From the NCBI GenBank assembly GCA_039184865.1, contig JBCDAV010000020.1:1-64000 (forward strand): a stretch of 64,000 nucleotides of DNA, in the 5' to 3' direction. The stretch is from Thermohalobaculum sp039184865. Lineage in GTDB: Bacteria; Pseudomonadota; Alphaproteobacteria; Rhodobacterales; Rhodobacteraceae. Positions within the stretch are counted from its first letter, which is position 1. The number at the start of each line of letters is the position of its first letter. The notes under the pieces are model-generated. The model did no database searches. It saw only the letters and a program-made list of their open reading frames with translations, and was not told where the DNA came from. The position numbers and the translations under genes are program-made. Shown here piece by piece: positions 1 to 7,262 of the stretch.

Positions 1-1260
1 AACCTGTTTGAAATGCGGAAACGGGATCTCATGGCGCAGGCAGTAATCCTCGTGCGCCTTTGTCACCTGCCAGTCCTTCTTGGCATAGCCGCCGAACCGG
101 CGCGGATCGTATTCGCGCATCGAGATATCGGCCGAGCCGTGCACCATCCAGCGCGCCAGCTCCCGCGTCAGGCCCGGCCCCCATCCGATACCGATCTGCG
201 TCCCGCAACAGCACCAGTAATTGCGCACGCCGGGCGCAGGCCCAATCAACGGATTGCCGTCCGGCGGGTGGCTGATCGCGCCGTGCACCTCGCGCTTGAT
301 GCCCAGCTCGGCCAGAACCGGCATCCGCTCCATCGAGTTCTCGAGCCACGGCATGATCCGGTCGTAATCGGCCTCGAACAGCTCGTTCTCCGCCTCCCAA
401 GGGCAATGATCGTGCCAGACCGAGTTCGGGTTCTCTTTCTCGTAGATCCCGATAAGCCCGGATTTCTGCTCCATCCGGATATAGCCCGAGACCATCTTGT
501 CATCGCGCACGACCGGAAGCTCGTGCTCCAGCTCCAGGAACTCCGGGACCGTATCGGTCACCAGGTAGTGGTGCGTCATCGAGGTCATCGGCAACAGCAG
601 ACCCGACCACTCGCCCATCTGCCGGGCATAGGTGCCCCCGGCGTTGACAACGTGCTCGCAGCGGATCGTACCCTTCTCGGTCTCGACCACCCACTCGCCA
701 TTGTCGGCCTGCGTGATGTTCGTCGCCCGGCACCGGCGGATCACCTTGACCCCCAACTGGCGCGCGCCCGCCGCCATGGCCATCGTGACGTTCGACGGGT
801 CGACATGGCCGTCATCCGGCGTGTGCAGCGCGCCGAGCACGCCGTCGAGATTGTAGAACGGATGCAACTGGGCGATCCGGTTCGGACCGACGAGTTCGAT
901 GTTGAACCCGAGCGACCGGCCGACCGACAGCGTGTGGCGCAGCCAGTCCATCTCGTCTTCGGTATAGGCGAGCCGGAACGAGCCGCAGCCATGCCAGGTC
1001 ACCGCCTGACCGGTCTCGGCCTCCAGCGCACCGGAATAGAGCCCGATATTGTAATCGACGCATTTGCCCAGACCGTAGGACGAGGTCGAGTGGGTGATCT
1101 GCCCGGCCGCGTGCCAGGTCGAGCCGCTCGTCAGTTCGGCCTTCTCCAGCAGCACGACATCTGTCCAGCCCTCGTGCGCCAGATGATAGGCCAGCCCGCA
1201 CCCCATGATCCCGCCGCCGACGATAACCACCCGCGCGTGGCCTGGCAGATCTCCGCTCAT
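1..1260 (-). CDS. Dimethylglycine/sarcosine dehydrogenase-like flavoprotein, N-terminal part
   Basis: This gene is cut by the left edge of the window: 420 codons are open from an ATG at 1260 down to position 1 with no stop. The N-terminus has a dinucleotide-binding motif VVIVGGGIMG (residues 11-20) and then GSTWHAAG, where His50 sits at the position that carries covalent FAD in dimethylglycine and sarcosine dehydrogenases. The visible part corresponds to the FAD (DAO) domain and the following middle domain; a C-terminal folate-binding GcvT-like half is expected outside the window. The family oxidatively demethylates N-methylglycines. It diverges from an RpiR regulator and a Rieske oxygenase of the quaternary-amine type, which suggests stepwise demethylation of a betaine. 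Exact substrate (dimethylglycine, sarcosine or another methylamine) is inferred only. Confidence 0.85.
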   Translation of the reverse strand, partial: MSGDLPGHARVVIVGGGIMGCGLAYHLAHEGWTDVVLLEKAELTSGSTWHAAGQITHSTSSYGLGKCVDYNIGLYSGALEAETGQAVTWHGCGSFRLAYTEDEMDWLRHTLSVGRSLGFNIELVGPNRIAQLHPFYNLDGVLGALHTPDDGHVDPSNVTMAMAAGARQLGVKVIRRCRATNITQADNGEWVVETEKGTIRCEHVVNAGGTYARQMGEWSGLLLPMTSMTHHYLVTDTVPEFLELEHELPVVRDDKMVSGYIRMEQKSGLIGIYEKENPNSVWHDHCPWEAENELFEADYDRIMPWLENSMERMPVLAELGIKREVHGAISHPPDGNPLIGPAPGVRNYWCCCGTQIGIGWGPGLTRELARWMVHGSADISMREYDPRRFGGYAKKDWQVTKAHEDYCLRHEIPFPHFKQV

Positions 1261-1303
1261 ATCCGAATCCTTGGCACAGCAGTTTGTTCTGGACAGCTAA
1301 AGC

Positions 1304-1345
1304 GTACATTTGTACCGTCGTCAATCATGAATGGCACAAATGTAT
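1304..1345. promoter_or_regulatory. Inverted repeat, likely RpiR operator
   Basis: Two 13-bp blocks of the form RTACATTTGTRCC face each other at about 1304-1316 and 1333-1345 (11 of 13 positions identical, core TACATTTGT / ACAAATGTA perfect). Their centres are 31 bp apart, about three helical turns. The left block is itself a short palindrome (GTACA-TT-TGTAC). The pair lies between the divergent dehydrogenase and RpiR genes and overlaps codons 3-6 of the regulator, as expected for autoregulation by a SIS-domain dimer or tetramer. Function is inferred from position and symmetry. Confidence 0.5.
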
Positions 1346-2214
1346 CATCACTGGTTCTGGAACGGCTCTCGGACGAGTGGGAGGACCTGACGCCCGAGGC
1401 GCAGAAGGCGGCACGCTATGTGCTTGAAAACCCACAAGATGTGGGTGTCTCGACGGTGCGCGAGATCGCCGACGCCGCCAATGTGAAGCCGAACACTTTC
1501 GTGCGCATGGCCCGTCAGGTCGGCTTCGAGGGATACGAGGATTTCCGCGCTCCGTTCCGCGATGCGATTCGCAAGGGCACGATGAGTTTCCCCGACCGGG
1601 CGCGCTGGCTGCAGGACGTACGCAAGGGCGGCGATCTCGGCGCGCTATACGCCGACATGGTTCAGGGTGCGCTCACCAACATCGAGGAAAGCTTCGCCGC
1701 GATCGATGCCGACAGCCTGAAGTCGGCCGCCGAGGCGATCTGGTCGGCGCGCAACGTCTACACGCTGGGCGTCGGCATCAACAACAGCAACGCGCGCAGC
1801 TTCACCTATCTCGCCTCGACGGGGATGGTGCAGTTCCACGCCCTGCCGCGCGCGGGCTCATCTGCGACCGACGATCTGGCTTGGACCGACCGGCGCGACG
1901 TACTGATCGCCATGACCACCCGTCCCTATCGGCGCGAGGTGATCGAGGCGGTTCAGCAGGCGCGCGCCCAGAACCTCACGATTGTCGCCATCACCGACAG
2001 CCTCGCCTCGCCGATCGCGCGGGTCTCGAACCACTGCTTCACAGTCTCGACCGAGACACCGCAGTTCTTTCCCTCGTCGGTCGCGACCATCGCGTTGCTC
2101 GAGACGCTACTGTCGTTCGTGATTGCTGTTGCAAGCCCGGAAATCGTCCAGCGAGTCGAGACCTTCCATGCCCGCAGGCACGAGCTTGGGCTCTACCAGG
2201 AGGACTTCGAATGA
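1327..2214 (+). CDS. RpiR/MurR family transcriptional regulator
   Basis: A 295-residue DNA-binding regulator. Residues about 1-85 form the RpiR helix-turn-helix domain (VSTVREIADAANVKPNTFVR is the recognition region). Residues about 130-270 form a SIS phosphosugar-type sensing domain (TLGVGINNSNARSF, then DVLIAMTTRPYRREVIEAV). The frame stays open upstream, but the ATG at 1327 is the start that fits the family and lies in the intergenic operator; I see no strong ribosome-binding site. The stop overlaps the start of the Rieske oxygenase gene (ATGA), so the two are translationally coupled. It probably controls this oxygenase and the divergent dehydrogenase. The effector is unknown; SIS regulators usually sense sugar phosphates but some control amine or betaine catabolism. 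Confidence 0.85.
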   Translation: MNGTNVSSLVLERLSDEWEDLTPEAQKAARYVLENPQDVGVSTVREIADAANVKPNTFVRMARQVGFEGYEDFRAPFRDAIRKGTMSFPDRARWLQDVRKGGDLGALYADMVQGALTNIEESFAAIDADSLKSAAEAIWSARNVYTLGVGINNSNARSFTYLASTGMVQFHALPRAGSSATDDLAWTDRRDVLIAMTTRPYRREVIEAVQQARAQNLTIVAITDSLASPIARVSNHCFTVSTETPQFFPSSVATIALLETLLSFVIAVASPEIVQRVETFHARRHELGLYQEDFE

Positions 2215-3341
2215 GCCTGATCCACTCGCTCGAAGCACGCTACTACACCGACCCGCAGATCTTCGAGATCGAAAGCCACGGGCTGTTCGCGCGAACCTGG
2301 CAATTCGCCTGTCACGCCAGTGAGATCCCGAACCAGGGCGACTACTATGCGTTCGAAATGGCCGGAGAGAGCCTGTTCTGCATTCGCGGCCGGGACGGCA
2401 TCATCCGCACCTTCTACAATGTCTGTCAGCATCGCGCGCACCAGCTTGTCCAAGGCTCCGGGACCACCCGTGTCATCGTCTGCCCCTACCATGCGTGGAC
2501 ATACGAACTGACCGGCGGCCTACGCGCCGGGCCGAACCTGAAAGCAGTCAAAGGCTTCGATAAATCGACGGTTTGTCTGACCGAGGTGAAGACCGAGGAA
2601 TTCCTCGGCTTCATCTTCGTCAACCTCGACCCCGACGCGAAACCGATGGACGATTGGTTTCCCGGTGCCCGCGCCGAGCTCGAAGACTGGGTGCCGCACA
2701 GCGCCAGCCTGAAACCGCTCGAATGGGTCGAAATCCCCGAGAACTGCAACTGGAAGGTCAGCGTCGAGAACTACTCGGAATGCTACCATTGCAGCCTGAA
2801 CCACAAGACCTTCGCGACCGGCGTCGTGCGCCCCGAAACCTACGACATCCAGCCCCAGGGACACTGCCTGCGGCACACGACGGAATGCCAGAACCTCGAC
2901 CAGATGACCTACGACATCAACTCGGGTCTGGCGCACAGCCACGAGTACTCAAGCTGGTTTCTGTGGCCGATGTTCTCCTTCCAGGTCTATCCCGGCAACG
3001 TGCTGAACACCTATCACTGGCGGCCGATCTCGGCGAACCGGGTGGTGGTCTGGCGCGGCTGGTACTCGATCGACGGTGCCGATGACGAGGCGATCCGGCG
3101 TCTCGCCGTGCAGGACCGGGCAACCACGGTCGAGGAAGACATTCTTCTCGTGGAAAGCGTGCAAAAGGGCCTCGGGTCGCGCGGTTACGTTCCGGGACCG
3201 CTGGTGATCGATCCGTCCTGCGGCGTGAATTCGGAGCATTCGGTTCGGGTCTTGCAGGAATGGATGCGCGAGGCGGCGGCCTGGGAGAATCAGCCCGTCC
3301 CGTCGGGCGTCGCGAGGGATTTCACGAACAGCCTGATCTGA
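2211..3341 (+). CDS. Rieske non-haem iron oxygenase, quaternary-ammonium type (GbcA/CntA-like)
   Basis: A 376-residue oxygenase alpha subunit. The Rieske [2Fe-2S] ligands are visible as C72-x-H74 and C91-x2-H94. The mononuclear iron site has H193 and H198, with D310 as probable third ligand. The residue that links the two metal sites, usually Asp, is Glu190 (SECYH), as in carnitine monooxygenase CntA and related betaine-type oxygenases. The length is close to CntA (about 370 residues). The family hydroxylates N-methyl or adjacent carbons of betaine, carnitine or stachydrine. The divergent dimethylglycine-dehydrogenase-like gene favours a betaine demethylation route. No ferredoxin reductase partner is adjacent. 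The 3-prime end overlaps the convergent gene by 52 bp. Confidence 0.82.
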   Translation: MSLIHSLEARYYTDPQIFEIESHGLFARTWQFACHASEIPNQGDYYAFEMAGESLFCIRGRDGIIRTFYNVCQHRAHQLVQGSGTTRVIVCPYHAWTYELTGGLRAGPNLKAVKGFDKSTVCLTEVKTEEFLGFIFVNLDPDAKPMDDWFPGARAELEDWVPHSASLKPLEWVEIPENCNWKVSVENYSECYHCSLNHKTFATGVVRPETYDIQPQGHCLRHTTECQNLDQMTYDINSGLAHSHEYSSWFLWPMFSFQVYPGNVLNTYHWRPISANRVVVWRGWYSIDGADDEAIRRLAVQDRATTVEEDILLVESVQKGLGSRGYVPGPLVIDPSCGVNSEHSVRVLQEWMREAAAWENQPVPSGVARDFTNSLI

Positions 3342-4873
3342 TCCGGGTCGAGCAGAACCCGGTGGTGATGCGGCAGATCCGGAACCGCATCCAGCGCGCG
3401 CGCGATTTCATCCGCCAGGTCCGAAAGGCCGGAGCACAGCGCAGGAAGCCGTTCAAGATCCTCCGCCTGTCCGCGCGCCGCGTAGAATGCGGCTTTCGAG
3501 GCAAGCTCGAACTGCCCCGCGAAATACGGAAGCCAGGCAAATCCCTCGAGCTGCCGGGCCAAGCTTTCCGGCACCTTCGATGCGATTCCTCCGGCGGCAG
3601 CGGCCAATTCATGGGCCAGCGCCGTCGCCTCTTCCTTGGCCGCAAACAGCGCCCGCCGGGCTTGCTCGGACAGTTCAGGATCGTCGGGCGCGATCCGAAG
3701 ATCGCGATCACGCCGGCCCATGCCGGTTGTCGCCATCGACAACCAACCCTCCTGCCATTTCGAGGGCAGACAGGAATGCCGCGGAAATACCTTGCCGTTC
3801 CAGTACGCGGCAGCCGGGATCTGCCAGCTCCGCAGCAGCAGATCCGCCACCTCTTCCGCCGTGTCGCCTTCGATCCCATGGGCTTCGCGCAACCAGTCGC
3901 GCACAAGCTCGTCTGCATCGACATCGCTGGCGATCAGCCGCGGCAGCGCGTAGACGTTCACAGCACTCAAGCCATCCAGCGCATTCGCACCTGTGATCGC
4001 TTCCCAGCTTGTCCGGACCAGCATCCCGGCAGCGCCGATCTCGCGAAAACCGGCCATCCGCTCGCGCAGTTCCGCGACCCGGCAGTTCGGGATCACGCCC
4101 CATCCGGTGTGCTCACCGAAGGCTTCGAACTCGAGCACCACCGGTCCGGCACCCGATCGAATGACGGGATTCTCCGGCGCCTCGGGAAAGTAGTCATGGG
4201 CCGTGATCTTGACGCTCGCGCCGACCTGTCCGCCATACCGCTCGACCGCTGCAAGAACGTCCGATTGCATGCCGGGCGTGTAGGAAAAATCCCGGATACA
4301 GAGCTGCTTACCTGCTTCAGACAGCGGACCGTAAAACGCCCTGATCATCCGGTCGAACCACGCCACCGGCTCAAGATCCGGCGCATGAACGGCGAGATGA
4401 TCCGGTAAGGACACCCGCGATTCCGGAGAGGACAGGTTCACGATCAGCCCGCCGATCCCTGGCACCCGCGCAAGCAGATCCGACACCTTCGCTCTACACA
4501 GATCGGTCCAATCCTCGCGCGTCGGATCGGGAAATCCGCCACTTCCGATCAGACCGGGATAAAACTCGAGCGCATAGTCGTGGAACGACGGCTCTTTGAT
4601 CTCGAGGAACAGCTTCGCACCGCTCTCAGCAAGCCGCTCGACCAGCCTGTTCAGCCAAGCCGCGTTGTTGCGCACTTTCTTGAGCCGCAGGTCAGACACG
4701 CCGTAATTCGCCGTCAGACCAAGCTGCGTACACGCATCGAGCAGATCGTTCTGGTGCAGAACCAGCGCGTTGTAGCCCCAGCGCTCCATCACCTCGATGA
4801 ACGGGAGAACCCGCGAAGGCTCCCAGAGCGAGGCATCGTGGATCTCGAAACCGATCAGCGGCGCCTGTGTCAT
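3290..4873 (-). CDS. Uncharacterised glycosidase-like protein (possibly GH67/TIM-barrel related)
   Basis: A protein of about 527 residues that I do not recognise with certainty. Alternating segments such as YNALVLHQND, AKLFLEIKEPSF, GLIVNLSSPESR and PVVLEFEAFGEHTGWG resemble strands of a TIM barrel carrying acidic residues, and the layout is faintly like alpha-glucuronidases (GH67). No signal peptide is visible, so a cytoplasmic role is likely. The ATG at 4873 begins the recognisable domain; a GTG at 4897 in the same frame is an alternative that would start 4 nt from the end of the upstream penicillin-binding protein gene. It follows that gene on the same strand, and a sugar-binding-like FAD oxidoreductase lies just beyond it. 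Function is not assigned. Confidence 0.6.
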   Translation of the reverse strand: MTQAPLIGFEIHDASLWEPSRVLPFIEVMERWGYNALVLHQNDLLDACTQLGLTANYGVSDLRLKKVRNNAAWLNRLVERLAESGAKLFLEIKEPSFHDYALEFYPGLIGSGGFPDPTREDWTDLCRAKVSDLLARVPGIGGLIVNLSSPESRVSLPDHLAVHAPDLEPVAWFDRMIRAFYGPLSEAGKQLCIRDFSYTPGMQSDVLAAVERYGGQVGASVKITAHDYFPEAPENPVIRSGAGPVVLEFEAFGEHTGWGVIPNCRVAELRERMAGFREIGAAGMLVRTSWEAITGANALDGLSAVNVYALPRLIASDVDADELVRDWLREAHGIEGDTAEEVADLLLRSWQIPAAAYWNGKVFPRHSCLPSKWQEGWLSMATTGMGRRDRDLRIAPDDPELSEQARRALFAAKEEATALAHELAAAAGGIASKVPESLARQLEGFAWLPYFAGQFELASKAAFYAARGQAEDLERLPALCSGLSDLADEIARALDAVPDLPHHHRVLLDPDQIRLFVKSLATPDGTG

Positions 4874-4901
4874 GCCGTCGCCAGACCGTGCGCCCACGAT
4901 C

Positions 4902-6938
4902 CTAACGCTCGCTCCCGGCCTGCGGGTTCCAGTCCGGCGCCTTCGCTGGCTCGTCGCCGGTCAGATCGCGGACCACGTCGCGGAAGATGCGCTCGACCAG
5001 CGTCTCGCCGCCCCCGCCGCCTGTCGGCCCGGTGTCCGGCGTCCGCCCGGCAATGACCGGATCGCGCGGCTGCGGCGTGATCGCGTTCAGCGGGCGAGGC
5101 GTGCGCCCTGCGTGGATGCGCATCATGACCTCGCGCCAGATCTCGGCGGGCAGACCGCCCCCGGTCACCCCGGTCAGCGGGCGATTGTCGTCGTACCCCA
5201 TCCAGACACCGGCCACAAAATCCGCCGTGAATCCGATGAACCAGGCATCGCGCGCCCTCTGGGTCGTCCCGGTCTTCCCGGCGACCTCCCAGTCCGCCAA
5301 CTGCGCCCGGCCGCCAGTGCCACCGGTCACCACGGACTGCATCATGTTCGTCAGCAGACCGGCCGTCTCCGCCGATATCACCTGCGGACCCAGCGCCGTC
5401 GACCCCCGGTCGATCGGAACGTCGTCGCCACGCAGCTTGATGGTCGTTACCCCGTGCGGATCGGCGCGTTTCCCACCATTCGCAATCGTCGCGAAAACCC
5501 CGGTCATCTCGATCAGCCGCGCCTCCGAGGTGCCCAGCGCGATCGCCGGGCCCGGGGCCATCTCCGATTTCAGGCCCATCTCGCCCGCCAACGCGCGAAC
5601 CTTGTCGCGGCCCGTCCGTTCCGAGACCTGGACGGCGACCGTGTTGATCGACTTCGCCAGCGCCTCGCGCAATGTGACGGGCCCCGTGAACTTATTGTTG
5701 TAGTTCGACGGCGACCAGCCCCGGATATTGATCCGCTTGTCCTCGAAGACATCCAGCGGGGACATCCCGGCCTCCAGCCCGGCGGCGTAGACAATCGGCT
5801 TGAACGCGCTCCCGGTCTGGCGCAGCGCCTGCGTCGCGCGATTGAACCGGGCCGGCCCGCGCTCGCGGCCGCCGACGATCGCCTTGACCGAACCGTCATA
5901 GGTCATGACCACGATCGCCGCCTGCGCCTCGCTGCCCTCGCGCACCTTCTGCTCGAACACATCGGCCAGAGCCTGCTCGGCCGCGCGCTGCACCGCGGGA
6001 TCGAACGTCGTCTCGATCTCGACATCGGCGGCTTTCAACAGTTCGAGAAACCGGTCTTCGCCGCCGCGCTCCATCACCCAGTCGGCGAAAGCCCCGCCCG
6101 CCCGCGCCGCCGCAGCACTCGACAGGACGGCCGGGTTGGCGCGGATCTCGAGCATCTGGATCTCGTTCAGGTAGCCCTGCTCAAACATCAGCCGCGCGAT
6201 CACGTTGGCCCGGCTCTGCGCCAGCGAAATGTCATTGGTCGGCGCATACCGCGACGGTGCGCGCAACAGCCCCGCCAGCATCGCCGCCTCAGCCGGGGTC
6301 ACCGCCCGCGCCGACTTGCCGAAATAGCGCTGCGATGCGGCCTCGAACCCGTACGTCCCGGCGCCCAGATAGACCCGGTTCAGATAGATCGAGAGGATCT
6401 GCTCCTTGGAGTATTTCATCTCCAGCGCCAGCGCCATCGGCACTTCCTTGATCTTGCGCTCAAGGCTGCGCTCGGCATTCAGGAAGACGTTCTTCGCGAC
6501 CTGCTGTGTGAGGGTCGAACCACCCTGGACGAACGCGCCGCGCTGGAGGTTCACGTACATCGCGCGCGCAATCCCGCGCGGATCGAGCCCGACATGGCCG
6601 TAAAACCGCTTGTCCTCGGCCGCAATCACGGCATTCACCAGATGCGGCGAGGCCTGAGAGACACTCAGATCGCCGCCGTACTGTTCGCCGCGCCAGGCGA
6701 AGATAGATCCGTTCGTGTCGCGCAGGGTCACCGAGCCGACACCGCGCCCGTCATAGAGCGCCTCGTAGGCCGGAAGCTGCGCATAGAAGTAGCCCGCCGA
6801 TGCCGCAATAATCAGGGCAACAACGACGCCGAGCCGCCAGACCAACCCGAACACGGCCCGGAAAACGCCACGAACGGCCCTGCCGATCAGGCCCGGCTGG
6901 TCCTTCGGGTTCTTTTCGGTCTTTTGACGCCGCGCCAC
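4902..6938 (-). CDS. mrcA: Penicillin-binding protein 1A (bifunctional transglycosylase/transpeptidase)
   Basis: A 678-residue class A penicillin-binding protein that polymerises and cross-links peptidoglycan. It has a basic cytoplasmic N-terminus, one membrane helix (about residues 29-52), and a GT51 glycosyltransferase domain (catalytic Glu108 in AAEDKRF, then QGGSTLTQQ). The transpeptidase domain has S377-x-x-K380 (TGSAFK), S430-I-N432 and K555-T-G. The frame is open far upstream, but the GTG at 6938 is preceded by GGAGG at a 6-nt spacing and gives the normal short cytoplasmic tail, so I chose it. It is somewhat shorter than E. coli PBP1a. The C-terminal tail is Gly/Pro-rich. Confidence 0.92.
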   Translation of the reverse strand: MARRQKTEKNPKDQPGLIGRAVRGVFRAVFGLVWRLGVVVALIIAASAGYFYAQLPAYEALYDGRGVGSVTLRDTNGSIFAWRGEQYGGDLSVSQASPHLVNAVIAAEDKRFYGHVGLDPRGIARAMYVNLQRGAFVQGGSTLTQQVAKNVFLNAERSLERKIKEVPMALALEMKYSKEQILSIYLNRVYLGAGTYGFEAASQRYFGKSARAVTPAEAAMLAGLLRAPSRYAPTNDISLAQSRANVIARLMFEQGYLNEIQMLEIRANPAVLSSAAAARAGGAFADWVMERGGEDRFLELLKAADVEIETTFDPAVQRAAEQALADVFEQKVREGSEAQAAIVVMTYDGSVKAIVGGRERGPARFNRATQALRQTGSAFKPIVYAAGLEAGMSPLDVFEDKRINIRGWSPSNYNNKFTGPVTLREALAKSINTVAVQVSERTGRDKVRALAGEMGLKSEMAPGPAIALGTSEARLIEMTGVFATIANGGKRADPHGVTTIKLRGDDVPIDRGSTALGPQVISAETAGLLTNMMQSVVTGGTGGRAQLADWEVAGKTGTTQRARDAWFIGFTADFVAGVWMGYDDNRPLTGVTGGGLPAEIWREVMMRIHAGRTPRPLNAITPQPRDPVIAGRTPDTGPTGGGGGETLVERIFRDVVRDLTGDEPAKAPDWNPQAGSER

Positions 6939-7262
6939 GCTCCGCCTCCGGCAGGTCTCGCTGATCGGACCTTGTTCCACATCCCATGTGGTGATTGCAG
7001 TCCATCTGGACCACCTTTGGGCGCAAACGTGCAGAAAACACCCAATTGACACAATACGCAGATTGCCCGCGCACCCGTCACCCGACTGGGGCGATGGTAA
7101 TGAATAGTGGTCCCGCTGTCCGTTCCGACTCCGCTGACCGGCACGGACTGACCGTGCCGGACGCATCAAATTTCTTGCCAGTCTCGCCGGAACCATGATG
7201 ACACTACCAGAATCCCGACCGGCACCGAGAAGGTGGGACGCGCGAACCGGAGATGACACCCC
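6939..7262. other. Divergent intergenic region, 324 bp
   Basis: This stretch separates the divergent mrcA and FAD oxidoreductase genes and should hold both promoters. A TTGACA hexamer is at 7046-7051 on the plus strand without a good -10 partner. The clearest signal is a 9-bp perfect inverted repeat at 7138-7160, listed separately. I see no convincing small gene or RNA here. Confidence 0.5.
7138..7160. promoter_or_regulatory. Perfect 9-bp inverted repeat with 5-nt spacer
   Basis: CCGGCACGG, five bases (ACTGA), then CCGTGCCGG. It lies about 100 bp upstream of the FAD oxidoreductase start. There is no run of T directly after it on either strand, so it is less like an intrinsic terminator and more like an operator or an mRNA hairpin. 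Role is inferred. Confidence 0.4.

Noticed and set aside
13..1326. N-terminal extension of the RpiR frame by about 430 codons
   Set aside because: The extension is antisense to the dehydrogenase gene (1-1260) and unrelated to the regulator family; the ATG at 1327 fits.
4797..7049. Long plus-strand open frame
   Set aside because: Antisense shadow of the mrcA gene; no recognisable domain and Arg/His/Gln bias.
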